Shown here: one piece after another, positions 39,468-46,924 of the stretch
Layout: each line of letters opens with the position of its first letter
How positions within the stretch are numbered: position 1 is the stretch's first letter
Assembly: GCA_910577405.1 (NCBI GenBank)
Contig: CAJTMG010000023.1
Coordinates: 1-46,924, forward strand
Source of the DNA: an uncultured Oscillibacter sp.
GTDB lineage: Bacteria; Bacillota; Clostridia; Oscillospirales; Oscillospiraceae
Reading direction: 5' to 3'
Length of the DNA: 46,924 nucleotides
Made by a program: the position numbers and the translations under genes
Notes under the pieces: model-generated
Seen by the model: only the letters and a program-made list of their open reading frames with translations
Databases searched by the model: none
What the model was told of the DNA's origin: nothing

Positions 39468-41660
39468 TTACGGAAGCATCTGATTTTCACCCGTTATCTC
39501 CATCGCTTCAGTCTCCTCTTCCGCAAAGTAGGCGTTCAGGATGTTTACTGCCGCCGAAGCCGATTTCGCGCCCGCGTCGCCCCGCTCTATGGCAATGGCA
39601 ACGGCGATTTCAGGCTCGTCGTAGGGCGCAAAGCAGACGAAAACGCTGTTGTTCTTGACTTTGCTGGAAATCTGAGCGGTACCGGTTTTTGCGCCCGCGT
39701 CCACGACACAGTTCCGGAAGTAAGGCCACAAGGTTCCGTGGGCCAGCCCGTGCATTCCCTGCTTGATCGCCTGCAAATTTGCGTCGCTGATGTTCACGTT
39801 ATTTACCGGTTCCGTGTTCCCTACAGCCGTTACCTCGCTGTTGTCATATGCCTTTGCCGACTTTAACAGGTGCGCCTGGCAATGCTTCCCGCCGGAGACC
39901 AGCGTAGCAATATAATTCGCCAATTGGAGAGGCGTATATAACTGTGTCGACTGCCCGAAGCCCGCCCATGGCGCTTGGTTCTGACCTTCCGGGTTCTCCG
40001 GCAGCAGTCCAGCCGACTCTGGTATCTCGATGCCCGTTTTTTCACCCAGGCCAAACTTTACCAGCCATTCCCGCAGGCCTTCCATTTTCATACGATAGCC
40101 CATTTCGCCAAAGAAAATATTGCACGAATTTGTAATTGCCTGCGTCACATTCAGATAGCCATGTCCCGCGTGGTTCCAGCACCAGAAATAGCTGTTCTTA
40201 TCTCCAGGATAATACCATTTGCCGGTGTCCCGTATTTTCTCCTTTAATGTCGTGTAACCGCCCTCCAAAGCCGCCGCCGCCGTGAAGGGTTTCAGCGTAG
40301 AACCCGGCGGATACGCGCTCATTGTCGCCCGGTTCAGCAGCGGACTGTGTTCGTCATTCAGAAGCGCCTGATAATTCTCCCCCTGCCGGAATGTGGCCGG
40401 GTCATACGTGGGATAGGACGCCAGCGCCAGTACCTCTCCCGTGCCGACTTTAACCACCGCCGCCGCGCCGCCACGTTTCGGGTCGCCGTCCGCCGCGTTC
40501 ATACGGCCCACGGTGTCCTCCAGGATTTCCTCTACCTGCTGCTGAAAATTGATATCTATTGTCAGCTCCACAATATCGCCGGGCCTGGGTTCCTTCCTGT
40601 AGTATTCCCCAGTAATCTTGCCGTCCATATTAGAAGAAACCATCCGGTAGCCGTCAGTGCCCTTCAGATACTTCTCAAAGGCCAGTTCCACTCCGTCGCG
40701 GCCAATCCAGTCGTCCATATCGTAGCCTTCGTTTTTCAGTTCTTTGTAGTCCTCGGCGTACAGCTTCGTCATATAACCCAGGATATGGGCCGCATACTTC
40801 GTCTGATATTCCCGCACAGAAGAATTCGTCACCTTCACACCGCTGTACCGGCCATCCGCCAGTATCGAAATGAAGTCCGTGTCAATGTCCTCCGCAAACA
40901 CATACGCTTCCAGGGTATCCATAATCTTCCGCAGAGACAGCTCGTACTGCACGCCCATGACCAGCCGCGCCTCGTCCTGACTCAAACTCGACGGAAGCTC
41001 CATTTCTTTCCGCATGACCTCTACCAGCCGGGACGGCGTGATTCCGGCGCTGCTCAACAGGGATGCGGACAGGTTTTCAGCGGTGAGATTTTTAGCCATT
41101 GTCCCTGCCCGCTCTGTGAATGTAAGCGTTTTTTCTTCTTCGCCCTCTTCCGTTACTTCCTTTGGGATCTCGACCGCTACTGCCGTGGGATTTCTTAATA
41201 TATATGAGCCGATTGCCGTTTTGAATTCATTCACGCTTTGCAGGTACGTCAGGAACCGGCCCTTCTGCACGCTGTCCATCTCGTCTATGGTATAAGCATA
41301 AGGCGCGGTCTTCGTTACCGGCAGATTATCCGTCCACGCCACGCCTTCTTTCTGGCAGAGCTGTACCAGCCGTAAAATCGCGTCATTCACGTCCTCTTCC
41401 GCCGGGATCAGTCTTACGTCAAAGGTCAGGTTATGGGAGGAACGGTTGCTGATCAGCACTTTCCCATTCCGGTCCGTGACGATGCCCCGGGACGCGTCCA
41501 CCTTCTCCTCCCGCACGATAGAGCGTATCGACAGCGCCTCGTAGTCCTTATGATGGGTCACCTGGGTGTCGTACAGCACCCCGAAATAGCTCCCCAGCAC
41601 CACGATCAGCAGGACCCCCAGCAGATAAAGCCGTGTGTTCTGCATTTCTTTTCGGTCCAT
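39468..41660 (-). CDS. mrdA: Penicillin-binding protein 2 (elongation-specific transpeptidase)
   Basis: A 730-residue class B PBP. There is one N-terminal transmembrane helix (YLLGVLLIVVLGSYFGVLY). A pedestal domain includes ASRGIVTDRNGKVLISN, and the transpeptidase domain follows, with Ser454-Thr-Leu-Lys457, Ser512-Cys-Asn514 and Lys658-Thr-Gly. It cross-links peptidoglycan with the rod complex (MreC, MreD, RodA). It follows mreD by 39 bp with AAAGGAG before the ATG, so mreC-mreD-mrdA form an operon. A longer pedestal than E. coli PBP2 is usual in Firmicutes. Confidence 0.95.
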   Translation of the reverse strand: MDRKEMQNTRLYLLGVLLIVVLGSYFGVLYDTQVTHHKDYEALSIRSIVREEKVDASRGIVTDRNGKVLISNRSSHNLTFDVRLIPAEEDVNDAILRLVQLCQKEGVAWTDNLPVTKTAPYAYTIDEMDSVQKGRFLTYLQSVNEFKTAIGSYILRNPTAVAVEIPKEVTEEGEEEKTLTFTERAGTMAKNLTAENLSASLLSSAGITPSRLVEVMRKEMELPSSLSQDEARLVMGVQYELSLRKIMDTLEAYVFAEDIDTDFISILADGRYSGVKVTNSSVREYQTKYAAHILGYMTKLYAEDYKELKNEGYDMDDWIGRDGVELAFEKYLKGTDGYRMVSSNMDGKITGEYYRKEPRPGDIVELTIDINFQQQVEEILEDTVGRMNAADGDPKRGGAAAVVKVGTGEVLALASYPTYDPATFRQGENYQALLNDEHSPLLNRATMSAYPPGSTLKPFTAAAALEGGYTTLKEKIRDTGKWYYPGDKNSYFWCWNHAGHGYLNVTQAITNSCNIFFGEMGYRMKMEGLREWLVKFGLGEKTGIEIPESAGLLPENPEGQNQAPWAGFGQSTQLYTPLQLANYIATLVSGGKHCQAHLLKSAKAYDNSEVTAVGNTEPVNNVNISDANLQAIKQGMHGLAHGTLWPYFRNCVVDAGAKTGTAQISSKVKNNSVFVCFAPYDEPEIAVAIAIERGDAGAKSASAAVNILNAYFAEEETEAMEITGENQMLP

Positions 41661-41699
41661 GTAACTCCTTTCTTTTGCAAACCATAACTGTTATCGCTA

Positions 41700-42209
41700 T
41701 CAGTCGTCATATCTCGTGTGCCGGTACACGCCCCGGTACAGCAGCGTCACCGGTATCACAAACGGCGCTGTGACGCAAAATTCCCTTACCATGACCCAGC
41801 CCCCGGCTTCCCATGCAGCCTTTCCATTGGCCCACAGGATAACGCAGTGAAAGCCGTCCAGCAGCAGGAAGCCCGCCGCCGACGCCGCCAACGAACAGAA
41901 TATTCCCGCCGGCAGCAGGCTCTGGGACAACAAGCCCCCGCACAAAGCCGCCAAAGGGAAAATCAGCGTGTAAATACAAGGAATAGGGCCAGGCAGAAGC
42001 AGGTCGCAGAGGATACCCGCGCCTATGGCAAAAATTGTTCCGGCCGTGGGTCCCTCGTAGGTAGCCGGAATGACAGCTGCCAAGGGGTACAGGAAAGGGA
42101 TCACGCCCCAGACGGTGAAATATTGCAGGCCGCCCTGTACCAGACAGCACAGCAAAGCCGCCCCCGCGTATAAGAGCCATTTGATAATTGTCTCGTTTCT
42201 TGCAAGCAT
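41700..42209 (-). CDS. mreD: Rod shape-determining protein MreD
   Basis: A 169-residue membrane protein with about five hydrophobic helices. VWGVIPFLYPLAAVIPATYEGP and GAGILCDLLLPGPIPCIYTL resemble the conserved MreD centre. It sits between mreC (11 bp away) and mrdA, which is the standard order. GAGGAGG lies six bases before the ATG. Confidence 0.88.
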   Translation of the reverse strand: MLARNETIIKWLLYAGAALLCCLVQGGLQYFTVWGVIPFLYPLAAVIPATYEGPTAGTIFAIGAGILCDLLLPGPIPCIYTLIFPLAALCGGLLSQSLLPAGIFCSLAASAAGFLLLDGFHCVILWANGKAAWEAGGWVMVREFCVTAPFVIPVTLLYRGVYRHTRYDD

Positions 42210-42220
42210 CCCGCGCCTCC

Positions 42221-43063
42221 TCAGGTCACGATAACAAAGGATTTCAGGACAAAGACCTCCGTCAGGCTGTCAAAATCCACCTCCGGCTTTAAGATCGCGT
42301 AGGAAGCCGCGCCGCTGTCGTCCACCTGAATTTCCTCCACCGAGCCGATCACCAAATCCGACGGGTAGAATTCGCCCAAGCCCGACGTTACCACCAGATC
42401 CCCCGCCAGAAGCTGACTGTCCGCAGGGAGATAATCCAGCCGCAGACGCCGGTCGCCCATCAGGGAAAAGTCCCCCTTCGCCACGCAAAGCTCTTTTGTC
42501 CGGAAAATCATAGCGCCCAGGGAAGTATCCGTATCCACAACCGTCAAAACCGTGGACCAGTTCAGGCCCGCCTCGCTGACGATTCCTACCAAAGCCCCCG
42601 TCTCATCCAGCACGCAGTCCCCGACCTCGACGCCCATTGAAGTACCCTTGTTCAGCGTCAGGGAACTGGTCCAGTTTGTCACCATATGCTCCGTTACCGT
42701 GCAGGGCTCCATATCGCTGAGGTCCCTGCGCTGGGCACGGAAATTATGCAGCTCCCGCAAACGCTCATTCTCTTCCAGCGCCGCCTCGGCCTGCCGCACG
42801 TCCTCCTGCATTTCCGCGATTTTCTTCCGCAGCTCCGCGTTCTCCGCCTGGAGGTCCGTGGTATCCTTGTAGTAATTCTGCATATCGTTGAAGCGCTCCG
42901 CTATTGCCGTAAACGCGTTTTGCAGAGGTGTTACCATTGTGTTCACGGCGTCCGTCAGCGGCGATGAGTTCACGCTCAGCACTGACATTCCCGCCAGAAG
43001 CACCGATATCACCGCCGCCGCAAACAGTATCCATAATCCATGGTTTTTCAAGAATTTCTTCAA
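42221..43063 (-). CDS. mreC: Rod shape-determining protein MreC
   Basis: A 280-residue protein with one transmembrane helix (LWILFAAAVISVLLAGMSVL), a coiled coil at about 65-105 (LQAENAELRKKIAEMQED), and the extracytoplasmic beta domain with LNKGTSMGVEVGDCVLDETG and GLVVTSGLGEFYP-like sequence. It bridges MreD, PBP2 and the cytoskeleton. The start is TTG at 43063; AAAGGAG lies about 12 bases upstream. mreB, normally just before mreC, is not here: maf precedes at 85 bp. Confidence 0.93.
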   Translation of the reverse strand: MKKFLKNHGLWILFAAAVISVLLAGMSVLSVNSSPLTDAVNTMVTPLQNAFTAIAERFNDMQNYYKDTTDLQAENAELRKKIAEMQEDVRQAEAALEENERLRELHNFRAQRRDLSDMEPCTVTEHMVTNWTSSLTLNKGTSMGVEVGDCVLDETGALVGIVSEAGLNWSTVLTVVDTDTSLGAMIFRTKELCVAKGDFSLMGDRRLRLDYLPADSQLLAGDLVVTSGLGEFYPSDLVIGSVEEIQVDDSGAASYAILKPEVDFDSLTEVFVLKSFVIVT

Positions 43064-43148
43064 ACCGCTTACCCGCTCCTTTCTTTCCAGGATGCAAGCA
43101 ATTCTGTCTTTTCTTACTTCAAAGCCCGCGCAGCCGAATCCGGACGTC

Positions 43149-43724
43149 CTACAGCAGCCACACCCCGAATTCAGACAGCATCCGCGAAAGCCGCAGCACC
43201 GGAAGGCCCATCACATTAAAGAAATCGCCCTCCAGCCGCTCCACCAGCAAAGCGCCCTTTCCCTGCACGCCGTAGGCCCCTGCTTTATCCATTGGTTCTC
43301 CCGTGGCGATATACGAAAGAAGCTCCCGTTTCTCCGCGGGCCGGAAAATGACCCCCGTTGACTCCGCCTCCGTCAGGATCTTCTCCCCCTGGCTTACCGT
43401 CACCCCTGTGCAGACCGTATGACGCCGGCCCTGCAAAGCGGTCAGCATTTCCAACGCGTCCGCCTCGCTGCGGGGCTTCCCGAGACGGCGGTCGTCCAAA
43501 AAAACCATTGTGTCCGCAGTGATAATAATCGGCTCAAGTCCCCACTGTTCCCGGGCCGCCTCCGCCTTTTCCCGGGAAATAAACTGAACGGTCTCCTCCG
43601 GACTCAGACCCTCCGGGAAATTCTCATCCACCTCCGGCGCACGCACCTCGAAGTCCGTCACGCCGATCCGCTCCAGCAATTCTCTCCGGCGGGGCGACGC
43701 GGAGGCCAATATGATTTTCGACAT
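43149..43724 (-). CDS. maf: Maf-family nucleoside triphosphate pyrophosphatase
   Basis: A 191-residue Maf protein: IILASASPRRRELLERIGV, SREKAEAA, ITADTMVFLDDRRLGKP, and YVIATGEPMDKAGAYGVQGKG-type sequence near the C-terminus. The family hydrolyses dTTP, UTP and modified nucleotides and is thought to limit their incorporation. GGAGGAAG lies upstream of the ATG. In Firmicutes maf often precedes mreB-mreC-mreD. Confidence 0.94.
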   Translation of the reverse strand: MSKIILASASPRRRELLERIGVTDFEVRAPEVDENFPEGLSPEETVQFISREKAEAAREQWGLEPIIITADTMVFLDDRRLGKPRSEADALEMLTALQGRRHTVCTGVTVSQGEKILTEAESTGVIFRPAEKRELLSYIATGEPMDKAGAYGVQGKGALLVERLEGDFFNVMGLPVLRLSRMLSEFGVWLL

Positions 43725-43739
43725 ACTCCGCTTCCTCCT

Positions 43740-44180
43740 CTATTGAAGGCCTGTAGAACCAAAGCCGCCGCGGTCCGGACCCTCCAGATGCTCCACTGTC
43801 CGGAATTCTATCCGCGGCTGGTTCTCTATAATCCGAAACTGACAGATTCTTGCGTTCTTTGGTATCACGATCTCTCTTGTCGCGTAGGCAGGCCAGCGCC
43901 ATTGATCATGGTCACCCCGGTAGCTCCCGTCCACGACCCCCATAGCGTTTGCCTGCAAAAGGCCGTAATTCTGGAAGGTAGAGCTTCGGGGCACCACGTG
44001 CGCCTCCCAGCCGTCCGGAAGCTCCATCCCGACGCCCAACGGTATCAGCCGGTACTCCCCGGCTTCCATATGGACCTCCTCCGCCGCCCGCAGGTCTATC
44101 CAGTCCGAGCCTGCCGCCGTCTGAATGGGTTCCAGTCCCTCCGCAAAATATTTTATCTTAATTTCCACTTGCTTACTCAT
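43740..44180 (-). CDS. dut: dUTP diphosphatase (dUTPase)
   Basis: A 146-residue trimeric-type dUTPase with all five motifs: GSDWIDLRA (1), PRSSTFQNY (2), GVVDGSYRGD with the uracil-site Tyr and Asp (3), RICQFRII (4) and DRGGFGSTG (5). It hydrolyses dUTP to dUMP, keeping uracil out of DNA and feeding dTMP synthesis. It lies 15 bp before maf, another nucleotide-pool enzyme, so the two probably share a transcript. Motif 1 has a Trp-Ile insertion-like variant. Confidence 0.92.
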   Translation of the reverse strand: MSKQVEIKIKYFAEGLEPIQTAAGSDWIDLRAAEEVHMEAGEYRLIPLGVGMELPDGWEAHVVPRSSTFQNYGLLQANAMGVVDGSYRGDHDQWRWPAYATREIVIPKNARICQFRIIENQPRIEFRTVEHLEGPDRGGFGSTGLQ

Positions 44181-44235
44181 ATCTAAAATTCCAATCCGTT
44201 ATTTTTCAGTTGGAGAATACATTCCGTTTTCAAAA

Positions 44236-46311
44236 TCACTCCACGCCCCGCAGATACAGACCTCTTGTGAAGTCCCGCGGCGGCTCAGCGTGCATCCCAT
44301 TTTCCACATTCTCTTTGTATTTGTGGAAAATCTCGGCGCATTCCAGACCGCTTTCCGTGGTGAACCGCAGACGGCCGCTGCTCAATCCCAGCCTGTGCCA
44401 ATCCGTACGATCCGCCAGCCAAAGCGCCCGGCTGTTCTCGATCTCGGTCCGGTGCCCATAAGCCGGAAGCATCGGAAATGACGCGCCGGTCCGGTCCCAC
44501 AGTTCGTTCCGCATTTCACACCGGCACTCCCCTGTTCCGGTCTTTATGATGCAGTTTTCCGTTATCATCAAAGGCAGGCGTCCATAGACAATCGCTTCGA
44601 TGGGCAGAGGCTTCCGCAGGTCCCGGATCTGCGCGAACCGCAATTCGTATGATACGCACGCCCCGGCCAGCCCCTTGTCTCTCATAAAGCCCAATGAACG
44701 GCTGTTGAACAGATTCAGTCCATAGTCGCCATAGACCTTCAAGCCGCTGTCCCGCAATAAGGGCAAATGGCCTATATTTCCTGCCAGCGCGGACATTACG
44801 CCCTGTTTTTTCACCCGCAGAAGCATTGATTTGAGCTCCGTCTCATCACGATCGCGCCAGATTCGGGGCAATATTGCGCACCATTCCGGGCCATCCGGCA
44901 GCGTGTCCAGCTCATTCAGCTTCTCCAATGGCAGATAAATTCTTGCAGGACGCTCTGACAGCAAACGCTCCGTCAGCTGGCCCGTCTCTGTCAGGCTGAC
45001 CGTCAGCGCCGGCTTTCCCTTCCGGGCGCACAAGTCCTCCGGCATAGGCGGCGCTTCCATTTCCCGGCGCTCCCTCCGGGCCTCGGCCAGCGCTTCCAAC
45101 GCCCGACGACGCAAGCCGTTGATCGCCGACGCAGGCAGTGATAAACCCGTGCCTGTCTCCGCCTTCACCTCCACGCATTCATAGCCTGTACCGCCTGTCT
45201 TTTTCAGCCGCGCGGTCAATTCCTCCGGCGTCAGCTCACGGGTCCGCGCCGCTTCCGGTACTGGCCCTGTTACCGTTACCCGGCGGCCCTTCTCGTCTTC
45301 CGCTGTCAGGGTCGACGGTTCTCCCGCAATGACCCGGCAGACAAATTTCACCTGAATTGCAGGGGTCGTTGTCAGGACCGCGGTCTTTGCTTCTTCCTTC
45401 CTGCCCGACGTTTCTCCCTCCGGACGGAAGCCAAACATTTCCGGTCCCGTTCTGCCAAGCCAGTAGCCCTCCGTAAAACCCGAACGCGAAAAGGCTTCTT
45501 CCAACGCCTGACGCTCTTTTTTGGAAGGCTTCCGTCCTTCGTTCAGCAGCTTCGCGTAAATTCCAGTCACTGTGCGAACGTAACCCGGGCGACGCATACG
45601 GCCTTCGATCTTCCCGCACGCGACCCCTATTTCTTCCATTTCCTGAAGACGGTCCGATAAACAGCTATCCTTCAGGCTTAACGGCCGCCGGTCCTTTGCG
45701 GGGGCGTTCACTCCGTACGGCAGCCGGCAGGGTTGTGCGCACCGGCCCCGATTCCCGGAACGGCCTCCTATCAAGGCGCTCATCCCGCATTGGCCGGAGT
45801 AGCACATACACAGCGCGCCGTGGATAAAGACCTCGATTTCAGCGGGACAATTCCGGCAGATCTCCGCCGTTTCCTCTTTTGTGCATTCACGGGCTATGAC
45901 GACACGCTCACAGCCGTCGGACGCCGCTTCCTCCGCCCCGCCGCTGGTAAAAATACTCATCTGGGTGCTGGCGTGCAGGGGCAGGTCCGGCAAGGCTTTG
46001 CGCAGCAGGTCCAAGAGGCCCCAATCCTGCACCAGAACGGCGTCTGCACCCTCACGGCAAGCCTGACGCGCGGTCTCCAACGCTTCCGGAAGCTCCCGGT
46101 CCGTCAGGAGGATGTTCAGCGTCAGGAATACCCGAACCCCGCGGGCGTGACAGAAGGCCAGGGCTTCTTTGAACTCCTCTTCTGTAAAATTTGCTGCGCT
46201 CCGCCGGGCATTGTAGCTGCCATAGCCCAAATATACCGCCCCTGCTCCGCTTTCCACCGCCGCCCGCAGTGATTCCGGTGAACCTGCGGGTGATAACAGC
46301 TCTATGCTCAT
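44236..46311 (-). CDS. U32-family peptidase-like protein with DUF3656-type C-terminal domain
   Basis: A 691-residue U32 protein. The N-terminal barrel-like domain begins with ELLSPAGSPESLRAAVESGA. The U32 signature is at 160-178 (EVFIHGALCMCYSGQCGMS), followed by GGRSGNRGRCAQPCRLPY, supplying cysteines for an iron-sulfur cluster. The rest matches the long-form arrangement with a DUF3656-like region. Relatives hydroxylate 23S rRNA C2501 (RlhA) or tRNA; protease activity is doubtful. The ATG overlaps the stop of the upstream coiled-coil gene as ATGA. Confidence 0.9.
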   Translation of the reverse strand: MSIELLSPAGSPESLRAAVESGAGAVYLGYGSYNARRSAANFTEEEFKEALAFCHARGVRVFLTLNILLTDRELPEALETARQACREGADAVLVQDWGLLDLLRKALPDLPLHASTQMSIFTSGGAEEAASDGCERVVIARECTKEETAEICRNCPAEIEVFIHGALCMCYSGQCGMSALIGGRSGNRGRCAQPCRLPYGVNAPAKDRRPLSLKDSCLSDRLQEMEEIGVACGKIEGRMRRPGYVRTVTGIYAKLLNEGRKPSKKERQALEEAFSRSGFTEGYWLGRTGPEMFGFRPEGETSGRKEEAKTAVLTTTPAIQVKFVCRVIAGEPSTLTAEDEKGRRVTVTGPVPEAARTRELTPEELTARLKKTGGTGYECVEVKAETGTGLSLPASAINGLRRRALEALAEARRERREMEAPPMPEDLCARKGKPALTVSLTETGQLTERLLSERPARIYLPLEKLNELDTLPDGPEWCAILPRIWRDRDETELKSMLLRVKKQGVMSALAGNIGHLPLLRDSGLKVYGDYGLNLFNSRSLGFMRDKGLAGACVSYELRFAQIRDLRKPLPIEAIVYGRLPLMITENCIIKTGTGECRCEMRNELWDRTGASFPMLPAYGHRTEIENSRALWLADRTDWHRLGLSSGRLRFTTESGLECAEIFHKYKENVENGMHAEPPRDFTRGLYLRGVE
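44300..44330. promoter_or_regulatory. Inverted pair of DnaA-box-like 9-mers inside the U32 gene
   Basis: TTTTCCACA at 44300-44308 and its complement TGTGGAAAA at 44322-44330 face each other 13 bp apart near the 3' end of the U32 coding region. Confidence 0.35.
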
Positions 46312-46924
46312 TTGATATGCCGGCGGTCCAGACGCTGCTGGAGTTGTATGATCTTCTTTTTCAGCTCATCTGCTTCCCTCTGCATCTTTTCAGCCGCGGC
46401 CTTTGATTCCTCCGCCTGCTTCATCCGCTCCGCCTGCTGCCTCGACGCTTCCTTTTCCGCTTGGCTTACCTCTCCCTGCAACCGCATGATTTCGCCCCGT
46501 AAACTGTTTGCTTCACCCTTAGCTTTCTCTGCCCGGGCCTGCGCTTCCTTCGCTTCCGCATCGTAACGCTCTACCTCCTGTAGGAATTCTGTCGCGTCCT
46601 TTTGCGCTTGCTCGGCTGCTTCGTGCTGCTTTACGGCTTCTGCTTTCGCTTGCTCGGCTATCTTGCGTTGTTCGACGGCTTCTGCTTTCGCTTGCTCGGC
46701 TGCTTCGCGTTGTTCGGCGGCCTCTGCTTTCGCTTGCTCGGCTACCTCGCGTTGTTCGACGGCCTCTGCTTTCGCTTGCTCGGCTGCTTCGCGTTGTTCG
46801 ACGGCCTCCGCTTTCGCTTGCTCGGCTACCTCACGCTGTTCAACGGCTTCTGCTTTCGCTTTCTCGGCTACCTCGCGTTGTTCGACGGCCTCCGCTCTCG
46901 CCTGCTCTGCCACCTCGCGTTGTT
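46308..46924 (-). CDS. Repetitive coiled-coil protein, N-terminus beyond the window
   Basis: Only the last 205 or so residues are inside the window; the frame runs open through the right edge. About seven near-identical 14-residue units (AEQAKAEAVEQREV) come first, then a non-repetitive charged helix ending QRLDRRHIK. Fourteen residues equal two heptads, so the repeat makes a continuous coiled coil with alternating Lys/Arg and Glu. The gene overlaps the U32 start as ATGA, so the two are coupled. No known family can be assigned; no membrane segment is visible in this part. Confidence 0.75.
   Translation of the reverse strand, partial: QREVAEQARAEAVEQREVAEKAKAEAVEQREVAEQAKAEAVEQREAAEQAKAEAVEQREVAEQAKAEAAEQREAAEQAKAEAVEQRKIAEQAKAEAVKQHEAAEQAQKDATEFLQEVERYDAEAKEAQARAEKAKGEANSLRGEIMRLQGEVSQAEKEASRQQAERMKQAEESKAAAEKMQREADELKKKIIQLQQRLDRRHIK
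46600..46924 (-). repeat. 42-bp tandem repeat encoding 14-residue coiled-coil units
   Basis: Seven or more copies of a 42-bp unit run to the right edge, each containing a GCTTTCGCTTGCTCGGC-like core on the plus strand, with few substitutions. The near-identity suggests recent expansion or homogenisation. The right end of the array is outside the window. Confidence 0.9.

Noticed and set aside
46600..46924. A CRISPR array at the right edge.
   Set aside because: The repeats are contiguous 42-bp units in frame with a coding region and have no unique spacers.

Overview
The window looks like the chromosome of a moderately GC-rich, spore-forming, anaerobic gut-type Clostridium relative, probably Oscillospiraceae-like (inference). 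The grounds are a SpoVAC spore-membrane protein, strong AGGAGG ribosome sites, frequent TTG/GTG starts, soj/spo0J (parA/parB) with two perfect parS sites, a mre/PBP2 block, and a selenium-linked yqeC-yqeB-selD set. The parABS locus and two small groups of DnaA-box-like 9-mers suggest the chromosome origin is not far away. Most genes are on the minus strand, so replication probably enters from the right-hand side (inference).

Layout. 1-3.8 kb: an AraC regulator, then a zinc dehydrogenase and a creatininase-family hydrolase that resemble the scyllo-inosose 3-dehydrogenase/3-dehydro-scyllo-inosose hydrolase pair of the alternative inositol route. 3.8-8 kb: a small serine recombinase, an unknown membrane protein, the branched-chain aminotransferase and a lipoprotein serpin. 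8-10.7 kb: yqeC-yqeB-selD. 10.7-14.8 kb: a membrane protein coupled to hemW, spoVAC, a NADAR-type protein and a phospholipase-C-like protein.

14.8-23.7 kb: the centrepiece. One operon carries every shikimate-pathway step from DAHP synthase to chorismate, plus both the prephenate dehydrogenase and the chorismate mutase/prephenate dehydratase branches: aroF, tyrA, aroB, aroA, aroC, pheA, aroE-aroK fusion, aroQ, and an EamA-type transporter. Most of the genes overlap or abut. In front of it lies a 36-codon reading frame rich in Phe and Tyr codons. It is preceded by a ribosome site and followed by a hairpin with an eight-U tract. Mutually exclusive pairings can be drawn by eye. This is the layout of ribosome-mediated transcription attenuation, which is unexpected in a Firmicute, where T-boxes usually do this job.

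23.7-34.5 kb: tRNA-Gly, a lipoprotein and a LUD protein, aspS, two exported proteins, hisS, an MgsA homologue lacking key catalytic residues, a MinD-like ATPase, rsmG, mscL and serS. 34.5-37.3 kb: parB and parA, separated by an unusual 286-bp gap with DnaA-box-like sites, and flanked by parS sites. 37.3-46.9 kb: a GH13 amylase, then mrdA, mreD, mreC, maf, dut, a U32 protein and the end of a repetitive coiled-coil protein that runs off the window. No CRISPR array, rRNA or insertion sequence was seen.
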